64,000 nucleotides of DNA from Moringa oleifera (lineage: Eukaryota; Streptophyta; Magnoliopsida; Brassicales; Moringaceae): assembly GCA_021397835.1 (NCBI GenBank), contig JAJFZO010000094.1, positions 908,501-972,500 on the forward strand, read 5' to 3'. A program made the position numbers and the translations under genes. This document shows, one piece after another, positions 52,301 to 62,700 of the stretch. Position 1 is the stretch's first letter, and the number at the start of each line of letters is the position of its first letter. The notes under the pieces are model-generated. The model saw only the letters and a program-made list of their open reading frames with translations. It was not told the origin of the DNA and searched no databases.

Positions 52301-55300
52301 TCCTTGGATTGTGGAAGTTCATGAATATTCCTAGAATTTTTGAAGTTTATGAATAATGTCCTCCTTAGTTTGTAGAAGTTCTATTATCAGAACCAAAAGG
52401 AAAACTAAGGATCTTCATATAGTGACTGGAAAGGAATAAGATTTTTGTATGTCAACAAGTTAGGATTTCTCAGAAAATAGGGTAGAATACTGAAGCTCCT
52501 TAAGTTACCATATCTAAGATCGTAGTCTCCAATTCAGTTGCTTAATGCTGCAAAAAACTGTATAAAAGACACATTTTTTGGTCACTTCCTACAATTATGT
52601 TCATGTTTCTCTTAACTTTCCTGGCCAGTATTCCTCTCTTTTCCTACATATTTTTACTGAAAAGAAAGAATCAATTGAAATACCGGCAGGAAATAAGCTT
52701 GCTGCTTTTGTATAAGACCCCTTTGTTTCCTCCATATTACTACCTGTGGCCAAATCCTTCTTTGATATCATCCTTCTGTCCTTTTATTCTCTAGAAAGGC
52801 TTTTGTCCACTTCTTTGCCATTTAATGCTGAAATCTCCCGGATAGCTCTTCCTATCTAGTAGTACATATTTGAAGTTCCATTTCTTCATCCCCTCTTTCC
52901 ACAAGTGTACCTTTACCACCATTCTTTTTTAACTCTTTAAACCCTTTAATGTTGAACCACATATTCTCAGAAAAAAAAAAGAAAAAAGAAAAAGAAAAAA
53001 AAAAAAGAAGGAAAGGGGCACCAAACAGATCTCCCACTGTCAAAGAATAAATTATGTCTTTCATTGTGCAACATATCATTCCCCCTTAGGGTTTGTATGT
53101 ACAAGTTAGTGCCTAGAAATCAGAGATTTAATATTTACGTCTAAGAAATAAGGAATGTCCTAACTAAGTCATCATATATTCCAAGTTTAAACTTTAAAAT
53201 TTAAACTCCCAACAACTAAAATATCTAATCTCAATATTATCTTGTTATCAAATCCTCTCTGACACTCCCCCTTAAGCTAGTGAGTAAGCATTTTGCCAAC
53301 TGGGAAACTATTCCATGAAAGACCTTGTTGCTTAGTCTTTTGGTTGCATTAGCCAATTGACCCGTACTTAAGATATGTGGTTTACAAATTTCCCCATCCT
53401 CCAACTTTCCAAAATTGGCTAGGTTCATAGCATGTGGTCCTCAGTGAATGGAAGAGGCCCATATTGACATAGTGCCTGGATAGAGGGAGAGGATGGGATG
53501 AGTGTCATACTAGAGCTTTAGGTTGGGTAATGGGAATACTTCTTCTTTTTGCACTGATGCATGGTATGATGGAGAATCTTTGAAATAAGACTTTTTGAAG
53601 CTATTCTTCATTGCAAAAAATAAAGAGGCTTTGTTAAATTTGAAGGCAGCGAATAAAGGAAAAATTCTATGATGATTTTATGGAAACACAACTAAACTCT
53701 AATATATGGAGGAAATACAGTCTAAATCAAATCATAAGATCTGATCTAATCACACAAAAACAAGAGCAACTTAACCAAAAAGTAAATATGTTAAAATGAG
53801 ATAATATCTCAAAATGAACTCCTAAAAATTAGGGAAACTCCTAAAAATAGCAGCAGAGTATCAAATGTCTTTCAGTACTCTCCTCAAACTAGTGAATAGA
53901 TATTAATTATCCTTAGCTTGTTTACAAGAAGTTCAAAGCTTGGTTTAGGCAGCCTTTTTGTTAACACTTCAGCAACCTGTTGTTTCGTGGACACTTAGAT
54001 CATGCAAATTATTCCTTCTCCTTGATGAAGTGTGTATCTTCCTCAACATGCTTTGTTCAATCATAGTGAACTTGATTATTAGCAATACTTGTTGCAGCCT
54101 TGTTGTCTGAGAACTTTTAATTCTTGTAGGAGTCTTTTAATCCAAATGAGCTTACCATTTCCTTATGCAAGAGCTTTAAATTCTGCCTCCATGCTACTGC
54201 AAACAACACTGACCGTTTCTTGCTTAACTGAGTGTAGAACAATATAGAAAGAGAAAGGAGAAAATATTATCTTTATTATTTTGAAACAGTACTTAGCATA
54301 CAGCTTAAATAAGAAAAAATAGGAAAGGCTAACTCTAGAATGGGAAAGGCCCTAGAATCTTTTACAATCAGGAATTGACTGATTCTTTCTCTTAATTCTA
54401 CGATGTAACTTTCCTAAACTTATTCCTATGATTTTCCTAAATTTATTCAAATCTCTAACCATCAAATCCTAACTTTGCTAAAGTAATTAGGTTCCGCAAA
54501 GCTTTGATATAGTTATTGAATGTGGACCTCTTGTCTTCCATAGAACCTTGTCAATCTACATCAGTAAGAGCCTCAACACTCTTAAGCTTATTTTTCTCAG
54601 AGAACTGACTTTTATCGGGTCTGGTTTTTAGATACTTCAAGATGTGATAGACTGCTTCAAGATGTTCTTCAAATGGAGAGTGTATGTACTACCTTACCAG
54701 AGTACTGCAAATGCAACATCCAATCTTGCGTGAGATAAGCATATCAATCTTTTGATATCTTGCTCTATCAGCTAGGGCACCATTCTTGATTCTTCCAAGC
54801 TTCATATTTGGATCTATTGGTTTATACTGTGTATTTCTGTTGGAAAGTAATGCTCTCTAGTTTCTCACTACCTTCAATCTTAAGAAATATCTGAGTTGCG
54901 CAAGGTCTTTAATCTCAAACTCGATTCCCAGTATCTTCTTCAATCATTCTGTTTCATTTGCATCATCTTCGGTTAAGAGATATCATCTATATACACAATC
55001 AAGATAGTGTTTCTTATCATTCTGTGAGTTGTTTAAAGAGAGGGCATGATCTGTTTGCCATTGATTACATTCCTGCCTTCTAATTTACTCTAAAAAGTGG
55101 TCAAACAATGCCCTTTGCAATTATTTGAAGCTGTAGAGTATTTTTTCAACTAGCACAGCTTATCATGTCTTTCTTCTTCAAAACCAAGAGGCATGTTCAT
55201 ATATGCTTCCTCATCGAGCTTGAGCTTTCCATTGAGAACATTTTTGACATCCATCTGATGTAATGGCCAACCAAGATTAGCCACTAGTGTCAATAATACC

Positions 55301-57965
55301 CTTACGGAGTTTAACTTTGCAGCATGAGTGAATGTTTTTAGTAATCCACCACAAAGTTTGTGTGTATCCTTTAACAACGAAGTAAGCCTTGTGTCTCTCT
55401 AATGAGCCGTTTTAATTATATTTGCTGCAAACACCCTTTTGCATCCAGTAGGGACCCTTCTTTTGGGTAATTTCACTACATCCTATATTTCATTTTTCTT
55501 TAAAGCTCTTTTCTCTTCATATACAACAGCTTTCCATTATGGACTTTCTAGAGCTTCTTGAATATTTAGGAACTGTAGCATTTTCAATCTTTATTTTGAA
55601 GGCTCAGAATGCTCGTGATGACTAGTTGTAAGATAATAAGTCGTATGGGGGATGTTGTGTGCATGCTCTTATGCCCTCTCTAAATACTATCAGTAGGTGA
55701 AGGGCACTAGGTCGTGTTTCAACTGGAGAAGGATAGTAGTAATAGTTTTAGATTGTGTATTTACCCATGGAGATTATTGGTAATTTGGCTTGGGTGTGAA
55801 AGCTTGCACTTCTTGTGGGTGTTTATATCGTCGTGAAAAAATACAGAGCTCTGTTTGTTGTTGACTTACTTTGTATGAATCTTACTTGTTTCCAAGGTCA
55901 TTTTTGTCAGTGACATAATAGGGGAATCTGAATTTATTGGAGATGTTTGTGTTTGGCAATTGTAGAGAGGTAGTGGCATACACTGTGCTTGTCGGTTAAG
56001 GGACACTAGTAAAAGAACAGATTTAGTAGAACACAGAATTTTTTTCATGTAAGTAGCTATACACATACATATGGCACCTTCTGGATGCTCTTGTAAATTT
56101 TCTCTTTTTTTTAAAATAAAAATATCCTGTTATATTGTTTTTGTTCTAATCATTCATTTTTGTGTTCTGGCTTCGATTATTGTTGCTAAAATTTGAACCA
56201 GAGAAAATAATGATCAAATTCTGGTCTATGAAATGGTGAACTTGAAAATTCTTTCAATCTGAATCAGCATGGTATCAGTGTGTCAGAATTAATTGTTCAG
56301 TCACTTTAGTTTTGGTGACCTGGTATTCATGCAGTGACATATATCTTTCTTTGTCTTACAGCAGACCCGTTTTTATCTTTCTAACGTCTGTCAGTTCTTC
56401 CTCCTTTACTTAGTATTGAATATGAAACTGACATGGTCAAATACTCATTGCCCCTGCACTTGACATTAGTGGATATATTGATTTCACATATTTTAAATGG
56501 TATGAAGTTATACAAATTCAGTATTGCTGACACAAAATGATTGATACTTATATTTTTTTAATAATAAATTCACTTCTATATGTTGTTGCTTTTTGAATAA
56601 TGGTTTTATTACTTATCATGTTCAAGTTATTGAGGAGTTATTTCAGCTTATTTTGTTTCTACATTATGAGAACTATAAGAATACACTTCGAAGTAAATCA
56701 AAAAATTTGGATACCAACTTTAAATTAATGGCTTGTCCTGAATGTTAAAGAGGATGTCCGAATTTTTTATGAACTTCTTGTATACCTGTATTTTGAGGAC
56801 TTCTAAATTTGGATGCAACTTGTTAAACATTAACTGCTTCGCTGGTTTTTCTTTTAGAAATTACTAAATTTGTTTCTTGCCATGCAGCAAGACCAATTTG
56901 AGCGCCTCTTGCCAACCTTCATCCAGGTTATTGATTTAACAGAGCAAGAAGAATCTGAATATTGGGCTGTTGTTTCTGCTGTTGTTGAAGGCAAACCCAT
57001 TGATTCAGTTGCATCTAGAATAGATTCAGACTCTGTGATTTCAACTTCCATGGAAGCTAGTATTAATAACAAGGTTTGGTTGCAATGAACTTGCCATCTG
57101 TAAATCCATCTTGTTTATAGGTGTTAAAGCTTAATGCCTTCAATTTCCGAAATACATTATTGGAGCATTGTCTGTCCGCAATCATCTAAACATTCTGAGC
57201 CCTGTAGTCAACTTACCCCTGGTTTTTGTCTAATAATAAATGAAAACTTGTTAAAGGTGCTCTTTTTTTAATCTTAATGTGTGCATCATTTTACTTTGCA
57301 AGTAATATAGTCTATTGCTTCTGTTATCTTTGAACAAATTTTAATTAGTTATGTCTGGATTATTTGCTTATGAAGATGGCAATATAAGTCTCAATATAGC
57401 ATCAATGATTTAAACTTTTTGACATATTTGACACCTCTTATCATATTAGGATCAGGGTTTTTTTTTTTGATTTAGGTATCTTATCATTTTGTGTTGAATC
57501 TCTTTCTTTTGGATCTTTGTGCAAATGAAGTTTAACTTAAAACAGTTATGGGTTCCGTTGAGTTACTAGTGCAGCTCGTTCATACTGATGGAAATACAGA
57601 TTTTGAATGTCATTTTATGTTGTAACGCACGTAGAAATGTGCTTCTGGCTAATGTTTGTATTTTGTACTAGGTGCGTCTATTGAGGACAATGCTTCGGTG
57701 GGAAGAGCAACTACTTTCTGAATCCACTCTTGGGCATCTGAAGAATTCTGAAAAACATTATGGAAGTCCTGATTCTGTCATCCTTGGGGAAATTGTGATC
57801 ATATGTTGGCCCCATGGTGATATAATGAGGTTGAGGACCGGAAGCACTGCAGCAGATGCTGCTAGAAGAGCAGGGCTTGAGGGGAAGCTGGTTCTGGTGA
57901 ACGGGCAGCTGGTTCTGCCCAATACAGAGCTCAAAGATGGCGATGTAGTTGAAGTCAGGTTGTAA
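34388..57965 (+). CDS. RSH: RelA/SpoT homologue (RSH), plastid-type, 863 aa
   Basis: Eighteen exons: 34388-34715, 36148-36206, 36284-36415, 36928-37068, 38238-38294, 38797-38891, 39383-39515, 41549-41725, 42782-42972, 43140-43206, 45028-45161, 45508-45574, 47055-47117, 47203-47447, 47526-47655, 52088-52180, 56888-57073 and 57672-57965. Total 2592 nt, in frame throughout, GT/AG borders. N-terminus Ser/Thr/Ala-rich, transit-peptide-like, with a hydrophobic stretch ([16 protein letters not shown]). HD hydrolase at about 125-320: [19 protein letters not shown] (183-189), [11 protein letters not shown] (about 260-270). Synthetase at about 440-570: [35 protein letters not shown] (541-547), [11 protein letters not shown]-terminal TGS-like domain (about 800-863) ends the protein; there is no ACT domain. 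Between synthetase and TGS is an unusual segment with a Cys/His cluster (C680, H684, C688, C690, C697). Family role: (p)ppGpp synthesis and hydrolysis in plastids. Key residues look intact. The plant RSH subclade was not settled; it differs from ACT-bearing RSH1. Confidence 0.92.
37077..37311 (+). repeat. Tandem duplication, period 114 bp, in RSH intron 4
   Basis: Starts nine bases after the donor of exon 36928-37068. Copies start at 37077 and 37191 (AGGTGGTTGTGTC...) and share TTTCTTGAAGTGAAAATGTT and GAAAGCTAAAGGAG blocks with small differences. A poly-A tract follows. Confidence 0.85.
41745..42095 (+). repeat. Tandem duplication, period about 182 bp, in RSH intron 8
   Basis: Blocks such as TTGTGATTTTGCTAATATTGAC, CATTGCTTGATTTGT and GTTGAATCACTT occur twice in the same order, 182 bp apart (for example 41823 and 42005). 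Copies are diverged. Confidence 0.75.
42395..42725 (-). mobile_element. L1-type LINE 3' remnant in RSH intron 8
   Basis: The minus strand encodes [20 protein letters not shown] followed by a hydrophobic segment, the usual C-terminal end of plant L1 ORF2. The 3' end at about 42435 reads CACCCCCTTGGTGCTATG on the minus strand. Antisense to RSH; ends about 60 bp upstream of exon 42782-42972. Confidence 0.75.
43565..43960 (-). mobile_element. LINE 3' remnant in RSH intron 10
   Basis: The minus strand contains [20 protein letters not shown] (about 43760-43820) within broken frames, again the ORF2 C-terminal pattern WxERNxRxF. It is followed by ATATCTTGGTGTCATTTATAGT and an A/T-rich tail (43560-43640). 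Antisense to RSH. Confidence 0.6.
48085..48850 (-). mobile_element. L1-type LINE remnant in RSH intron 15
   Basis: Minus-strand frames show [17 protein letters not shown] (about 48563-48615), then [19 protein letters not shown] in another frame: the zf-RVT region split by a frameshift. The 3' end (about 48105-48125) reads CACCCCCTTAGCGCCATAT on the minus strand, related to the 42.4-kb copy. Antisense to RSH. Confidence 0.75.
48851..52087 (+). other. RSH intron 15, unassigned part
   Basis: Long intron without recognised genes. The stretch 49440-50200 has a mildly coding-like plus-strand texture (for example [19 protein letters not shown] near 49939-49995) with many stops. It may be an old mobile-element fragment, but no family was recognised. 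Confidence 0.4.
53060..53440 (-). mobile_element. Ty1/copia 3' fragment: RNase H tail, polypurine tract, LTR start
   Basis: The minus strand encodes [20 protein letters not shown] followed by [11 protein letters not shown], matching the copia pattern QLADxxTKxLxxxxFxxIVSKL at the Pol C-terminus. It is followed by CTTAAGGGGGAGTGTCAGAG (53276-53257), a polypurine tract abutting a TG LTR start. Lower coordinates down to about 53060 are the probable LTR. In RSH intron 16, antisense. Confidence 0.7.
53876..55575 (-). mobile_element. Ty1/copia reverse transcriptase-RNase H remnant
   Basis: In transcript order on the minus strand: the pre-RT linker ([15 protein letters not shown], near 55440), RT core [20 protein letters not shown] and HQMDVKNV (about 55235-55320), [12 protein letters not shown], later LAQLRYFL and [15 protein letters not shown] (54760-54910), [19 protein letters not shown] (about 54620-54680), DKRSTF (near 54540), and after an interruption [11 protein letters not shown]. 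Ends at a TTGAGGAGAGT polypurine-like tract near 53885. Frames are heavily broken. The catalytic YxDD region is not intact. Antisense to RSH, intron 16. Confidence 0.85.
54215..54500 (-). mobile_element. LTR-like insertion inside the copia RNase H region
   Basis: The copia protein order is interrupted between DKRSTF...ITLAKL and [15 protein letters not shown] by about 285 bp with no coding similarity. This holds CTTATTTAAGCTGTATGCTA and an AATAATAAAGATAATATT block, resembling the promoter/R region of a small LTR. Best read as a nested solo LTR or similar insertion; exact ends not determined. Confidence 0.45.
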
Positions 57966-58170
57966 AAGTAAAATGTGTAGATAGTGACACAGGATAGATC
58001 CATTGCTATTCTAGTTTAGTTAGATACGATTGATTTAGGGTCTTCAATATGATTAGTCTGATTCAGTGATTGAAGTTTGTAAATGGGTTTTTTTTTTTGA
58101 TATTTCATTGTAAATATTGTTGAGTATATAAGTGTTTGAAGTTTAGTTTTTCCCACATCAAATTCGGAAA
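57966..58170 (+). other. 3' UTR of the RSH gene
   Basis: Follows the TAA at 57963-57965. T-rich with TGTAAATATTGTTGAGTATA, a far-upstream-element-like context for plant polyadenylation. End position estimated only. Confidence 0.5.
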
Positions 58171-60700
58171 TAAAATTTAAACTCTATTGATAAGTCATAT
58201 GTTAATGGATTTTTTTTTTCACTTAAACTAATATAACTTTGTAAAAAGTATATGTCTCTTATTAATTAATATCTCTTTTTACTCAAGCTGGTATAATTAC
58301 TTAGAAAAAATATTCGTAAAAAAATATATAAAAAATATAAGAATATGAAAAATATGTTTTTGTTTAAGAAGATACAAATGATTGTTTATAAATAATAAAA
58401 TGGAGACATAAGAAATTAACTTAAATTTTTTATTTATAATTGTATTTGAGAAGATAGAAACTATTTTCTATATTGTTGTTAGCTTTTCGAGATTTTGATT
58501 TGAAGATAGATGGGATACAATTATCGTTTTCTACTTCTTTACCAAACTGGATCCTTGTTTTGGAATTAGGATGTTCCAGTGTGAATTAAGTAAAAGTTTG
58601 GAGAGAACAAGTTAATTGGGTTTGATTTGATTAAATAAATAAATAATAATAATAATAGCACATTAATATTTAAGCATAATAATTTTAAAAAATATAATTC
58701 ATAAATATTTTCAAAATTAAAAAATTTTGTAATTTGTATTACTAAAAAGAATAAAAAGAATAAATACATGTATTTTTAATTTTATTGTTCATACAACTAA
58801 ATATATTTATAAATTTGTCAATCTTTCAAAATATTAAAATATTATAAAATTAAGTTGTAATATATTAATCTATTTAATTTTTATTAAATTATTTTTTATT
58901 ATGAATTATACTTTATTCTTTTTGATGTAGGTGCTCATTTCACAACCAGCGCAAGTGGATAGGTCAACCTATCTACCTCGCATCTTGAGTTCTCTTTAAC
59001 TCAAACGCAATTATTGAACCTAAATTGTTGGAAATAAGCCCAATCCGTCTAATTACACTAGGCTTACATCCCAGCTTTTCACCTTGCACCGGGAGCCTCG
59101 AAGACCTCACAACTAAGTGCAACTAGGGCGGTTACGGTTAGAGTTACATTCGATTTTAATTTTAAATCATCAATTCAAAGTTCATGATTAAAATGAATGA
59201 AAACTTGAATTGTTAAAATTTGATTTTGATTAAAATTTAATTCAAAAGCAGTTTACATTTTGGTTTAAGTTTCGATTCCTAAACGGTTTAGGTTTGATTC
59301 AAACTTTGTTGAGGTTAAAATTCAAATTCAGTTCAGAGTTAGTTTTAAGAGATTTTTTTTAATAACAATATTTTATATTTAAATTAAAAATTTTTAATAA
59401 TTCTTTTAATAAAAATATACTGATCATATTTTTTTATTGAAATATATAATTTTTAAATTAAATTATTTTATAATTTTATAATTTATTTTTTTATAAATTT
59501 TTAAATTAAATTATTTTATATATTTTTAATTAATTTAATTAAGAATCGAACTGAAATCGTGGATTTTGAACCGTTAATTTTGCTTTCGGCTCAAAATTTA
59601 TATGAAACATAATCGAAATATGGTTAAAAATCGAAATTGTTTACAATAATTTTGATCCAATTTAAATTTTAAAAATTACAATTTAGTTCATCAGTTTGAA
59701 TCGAATCGTAGTCACCTTAAGCATAGAAAGCCAAGTAGCATTGTTTCATGTTGATTATATCTTTTTAATGTCTATTAGGATAGGTTACGCTCCTTAGCCA
59801 AGGCACAGCACTAAGTTTATAAATACGATAGGTAATCTAAGTGAAAATATATTATTCATTATTCTCTTAAGGTTTAGACTCATTTTTTTTTTATAAATCA
59901 TTGATAATTCAAGTTAAAAAGATACAAAACTTATTTTTATCTAATTAATTTCTATCATTCAAGCATATACTTTCTTCAAACTGTTAAAATGGTCAACTGT
60001 TAGTCATGTTTAACAAATTTCAACTACTTATATGGAAGTGTATTTGGATATTACAATTGAAATCATTATATTGTATAGAATATTTGAACATTAATATGTG
60101 AGGGACTATGACAAAAAATATAAAATATTTATGATCACATATTTAAACTGTTAAAATGGTTAAATGTATAGCTAACAACTTGTGTGAAATCATACTCAGC
60201 AGGTTCTTAAATAAATATATGTTCATCTAAAGAGTTATATATATATATATTGTATTTCAATATAATCAATATAATACAATTTTAACACATATTATTGACA
60301 ATTTAACTCAACATCTCATAACTAAAATTTTATCAAATATTAAAATTTTATCTTTTCTTTTCTGTAATTTTTTACTATAGTCATAATGTTCAGTTTAAAT
60401 TGAGATGAATTCATTACAAATATTATTCTTAATTTTTAAATAAAATCATAATTGTATTTAAATATAAACACAATAATAAATTTTAAAAATCTTTCTATAA
60501 ATAAGGATGTAATACTTTTAGATGAAGTCATTATTAAAGATATTATCTTACAGTAAAGAAATTTAATTTTTAATAATTTTGATTTTTTATCTTATCAAAA
60601 TAGTATTTTTAGTGGCATAATTAATATGAAAATATCAATCATATAAATTGAAAAGATTCATTTACATGAACCTTGATTATCATGTTTTTCAGTTAAGCTT
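58171..60700. other. AT-rich intergenic DNA, no gene
   Basis: Very AT-rich except for a patch at 58930-59150 of near-normal composition (CACAACCAGCGCAAGTGGAT and following) that looks like an inserted repeat. No convincing RNA polymerase III boxes were found, so a SINE call is not made. Confidence 0.6.
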
Positions 60701-61510
60701 GACTGATGATCTTAAGCTAGTAGTCAGTAAATGAGTGGACTTTTGGCAGCAGAAGCACTAACGTTGAGAGGCGGATGGATTATCAAGTTAACGATGATAA
60801 AATTGGTGTCCACAACTCAAGCCCATTAATTTCAATCGGGTCATGGAAATGAGCATTGGTTCGGGCTTATTGGCAGCCAACCCAAGTAGTGCAGGAAATC
60901 AAGCTGGCTCAGAAGAAGCTCGAAGCAAGCTTTCAGCAAAGGGTAGGAATTGGCCTACTTATATGCCACTAATCCATCCAGTTGATGATAGCCAATTATG
61001 AGTCATCCTAACAACGGAGCTTCAACCCAACCCATGATGCAGCATAACCACAACGACAGAAGTCCTCTACAATGTTGAGCCAAGCATGTGGAAGCATGCC
61101 TACCTCAACAACCTGGACACCTCATCTGGGAAATCCCATTACCATTCGTGACTATAACAGATTCTACAAGATTCAGGATGGTTAGATCATCCTCCAATTC
61201 TTATAAGTACATACCCACAGCTCAAAATTCTCATCACATACTCGGGATCAATTTTTTCTTGAAGTTTTCTCTCACTAACACCTATGATCGTGGGCTTTCT
61301 CTCTAGTCATTTTTTTGATAGCAACAAATACCAAAGCTGTAAGCTCATTGAGGAGGAAAAGCTGAAAAGAGATTGGTTAGAGCTCTTGGTTTGTGGGTTC
61401 CTACAAGGAAGAAGATCAAAGCAAAAGGCGGATCTCCACAAGAGAACTTTCTGATGCTTTAACTCAGAGATTGTTGGCCAGAAACCAAGAAATAAATAAT
61501 TAAGTTCCTT
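60700..61510 (+). mobile_element. Possible LTR fragment
   Basis: Less AT-rich block with the texture of a Ty3-type LTR end: TCTTATAAGTACATACC (TATA-like), a following stretch ending in CGTGGGCTTTCTCTC, then GGCGGATCTCCACAAGAGAA. No internal coding domain or paired LTR is visible. Low-confidence call by resemblance. Confidence 0.3.
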
Positions 61511-61979
61511 TGGGTGATTTGTGGACTTACTTGTTCCTAGTGGTTGTTCTCAGTTTTATAGTTAACTTTTTGATGACCAATGTTGGTCTTTTAATCAGGG
61601 ATTACTTTTTTTTTTAAAAAAAAATTACTAATTTTTCTTTTGTATTCATGGCCTTTAAGTGACATTTATGAAATTTATTATATTGTTGATATAAGTACCT
61701 TACCTCTAGTTTGAATAGATCAAGAGACTGACATTAACCTAGCCATCAAATCAAGCCAGCACCTTGAGATCAACACTTGGATCTTTAAAGATATAATAAT
61801 GAGAATTTAAATAAGATTCAATCATGTTGATTAATCTCTTCAACTGTGGAAGTTCATCTAAGATTCCACTTTGTTGATCAAGTCTCTTTAGCTCAAACTC
61901 TTTCAAGAAGATAAATCTTTTTGATAAACGCATATCAAAGTACATTACACCCCTAATTGAGTTATGATTTTAAACTTAT

Positions 61980-62700
61980 AAATGTTGAAGGTATTATCTC
62001 ATATAGAATCCGTGTAACAAAAAAAAAAGAAAGAAAGAAAGATTGTATAAATTGAAGACAAAGATGCCATATAACTTAAAAATAAAAATTTCGTATAATT
62101 TGAAAATGAAGGCTTCATGTAATTTTTAACATAAATTTCATATAATTTTAAAGACAACTCTATGTGGTCTTTTACAATAAACTTCATGTAACATTTAATA
62201 ATAGGTTTCATGTAACTTTTCATAGTGGGTCCATAAAACCTTTAACAATAACTTTTATATGACTTATACAATTAGCTTCATAAATCTTTTTAAATTTAAA
62301 CTTTATATAACCTTTGAACCTTTCATGTGGATATTGACACTATTTTGTATTTGTAGTTGTATTGACACTTATTACTTGTGCATATTTGAATCAATTTTGT
62401 TAAGGTTACATATTATCTTAAGGTTACATGGAGTCTACTGTATCAAAGTTACATGAAGCAAATAAAGTCATTAACTTGTATTGAAAATGGAGAGAAAAGT
62501 TAGACGAGAAGAAACTCGATCTATTGTAGACCCATTCTCTAAATCTTGTGCTAAGATGATCATTTTTGGATTCTCTATTTACCTAACAGTAAATCATCTA
62601 AATTTTTAAATAAAATAAAGTTTTTAAGCAAAACAAAGGCTAACATCACAAGCAGACCTCATTTGCAAAACTCAGAACAATACATGCAAAACCTAGGAAC
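61980..62700. repeat. Foldback-like copy of the 'TTTCATGTAAC' repeat family
   Basis: Direct units (TTTCATGTAACTTTT and variants) at about 62060-62310, a spacer of about 100 bp, then inverted units (AAGGTTACATGGAGTC, AAAGTTACATGAAGC) at 62400-62460. These are followed by the inverted flank containing CCTCATTTGCAAAAC (62668-62682), the reverse complement of the GTTTTGCAAGTGAGG block at 31880. The outer left flank has no match, so the inverted structure is asymmetric. Confidence 0.6.

Noticed and set aside
58930..59150. SINE or tRNA-derived repeat
   Set aside because: Local composition differs from its flanks, but I could not place convincing A and B boxes or a 3' tail.
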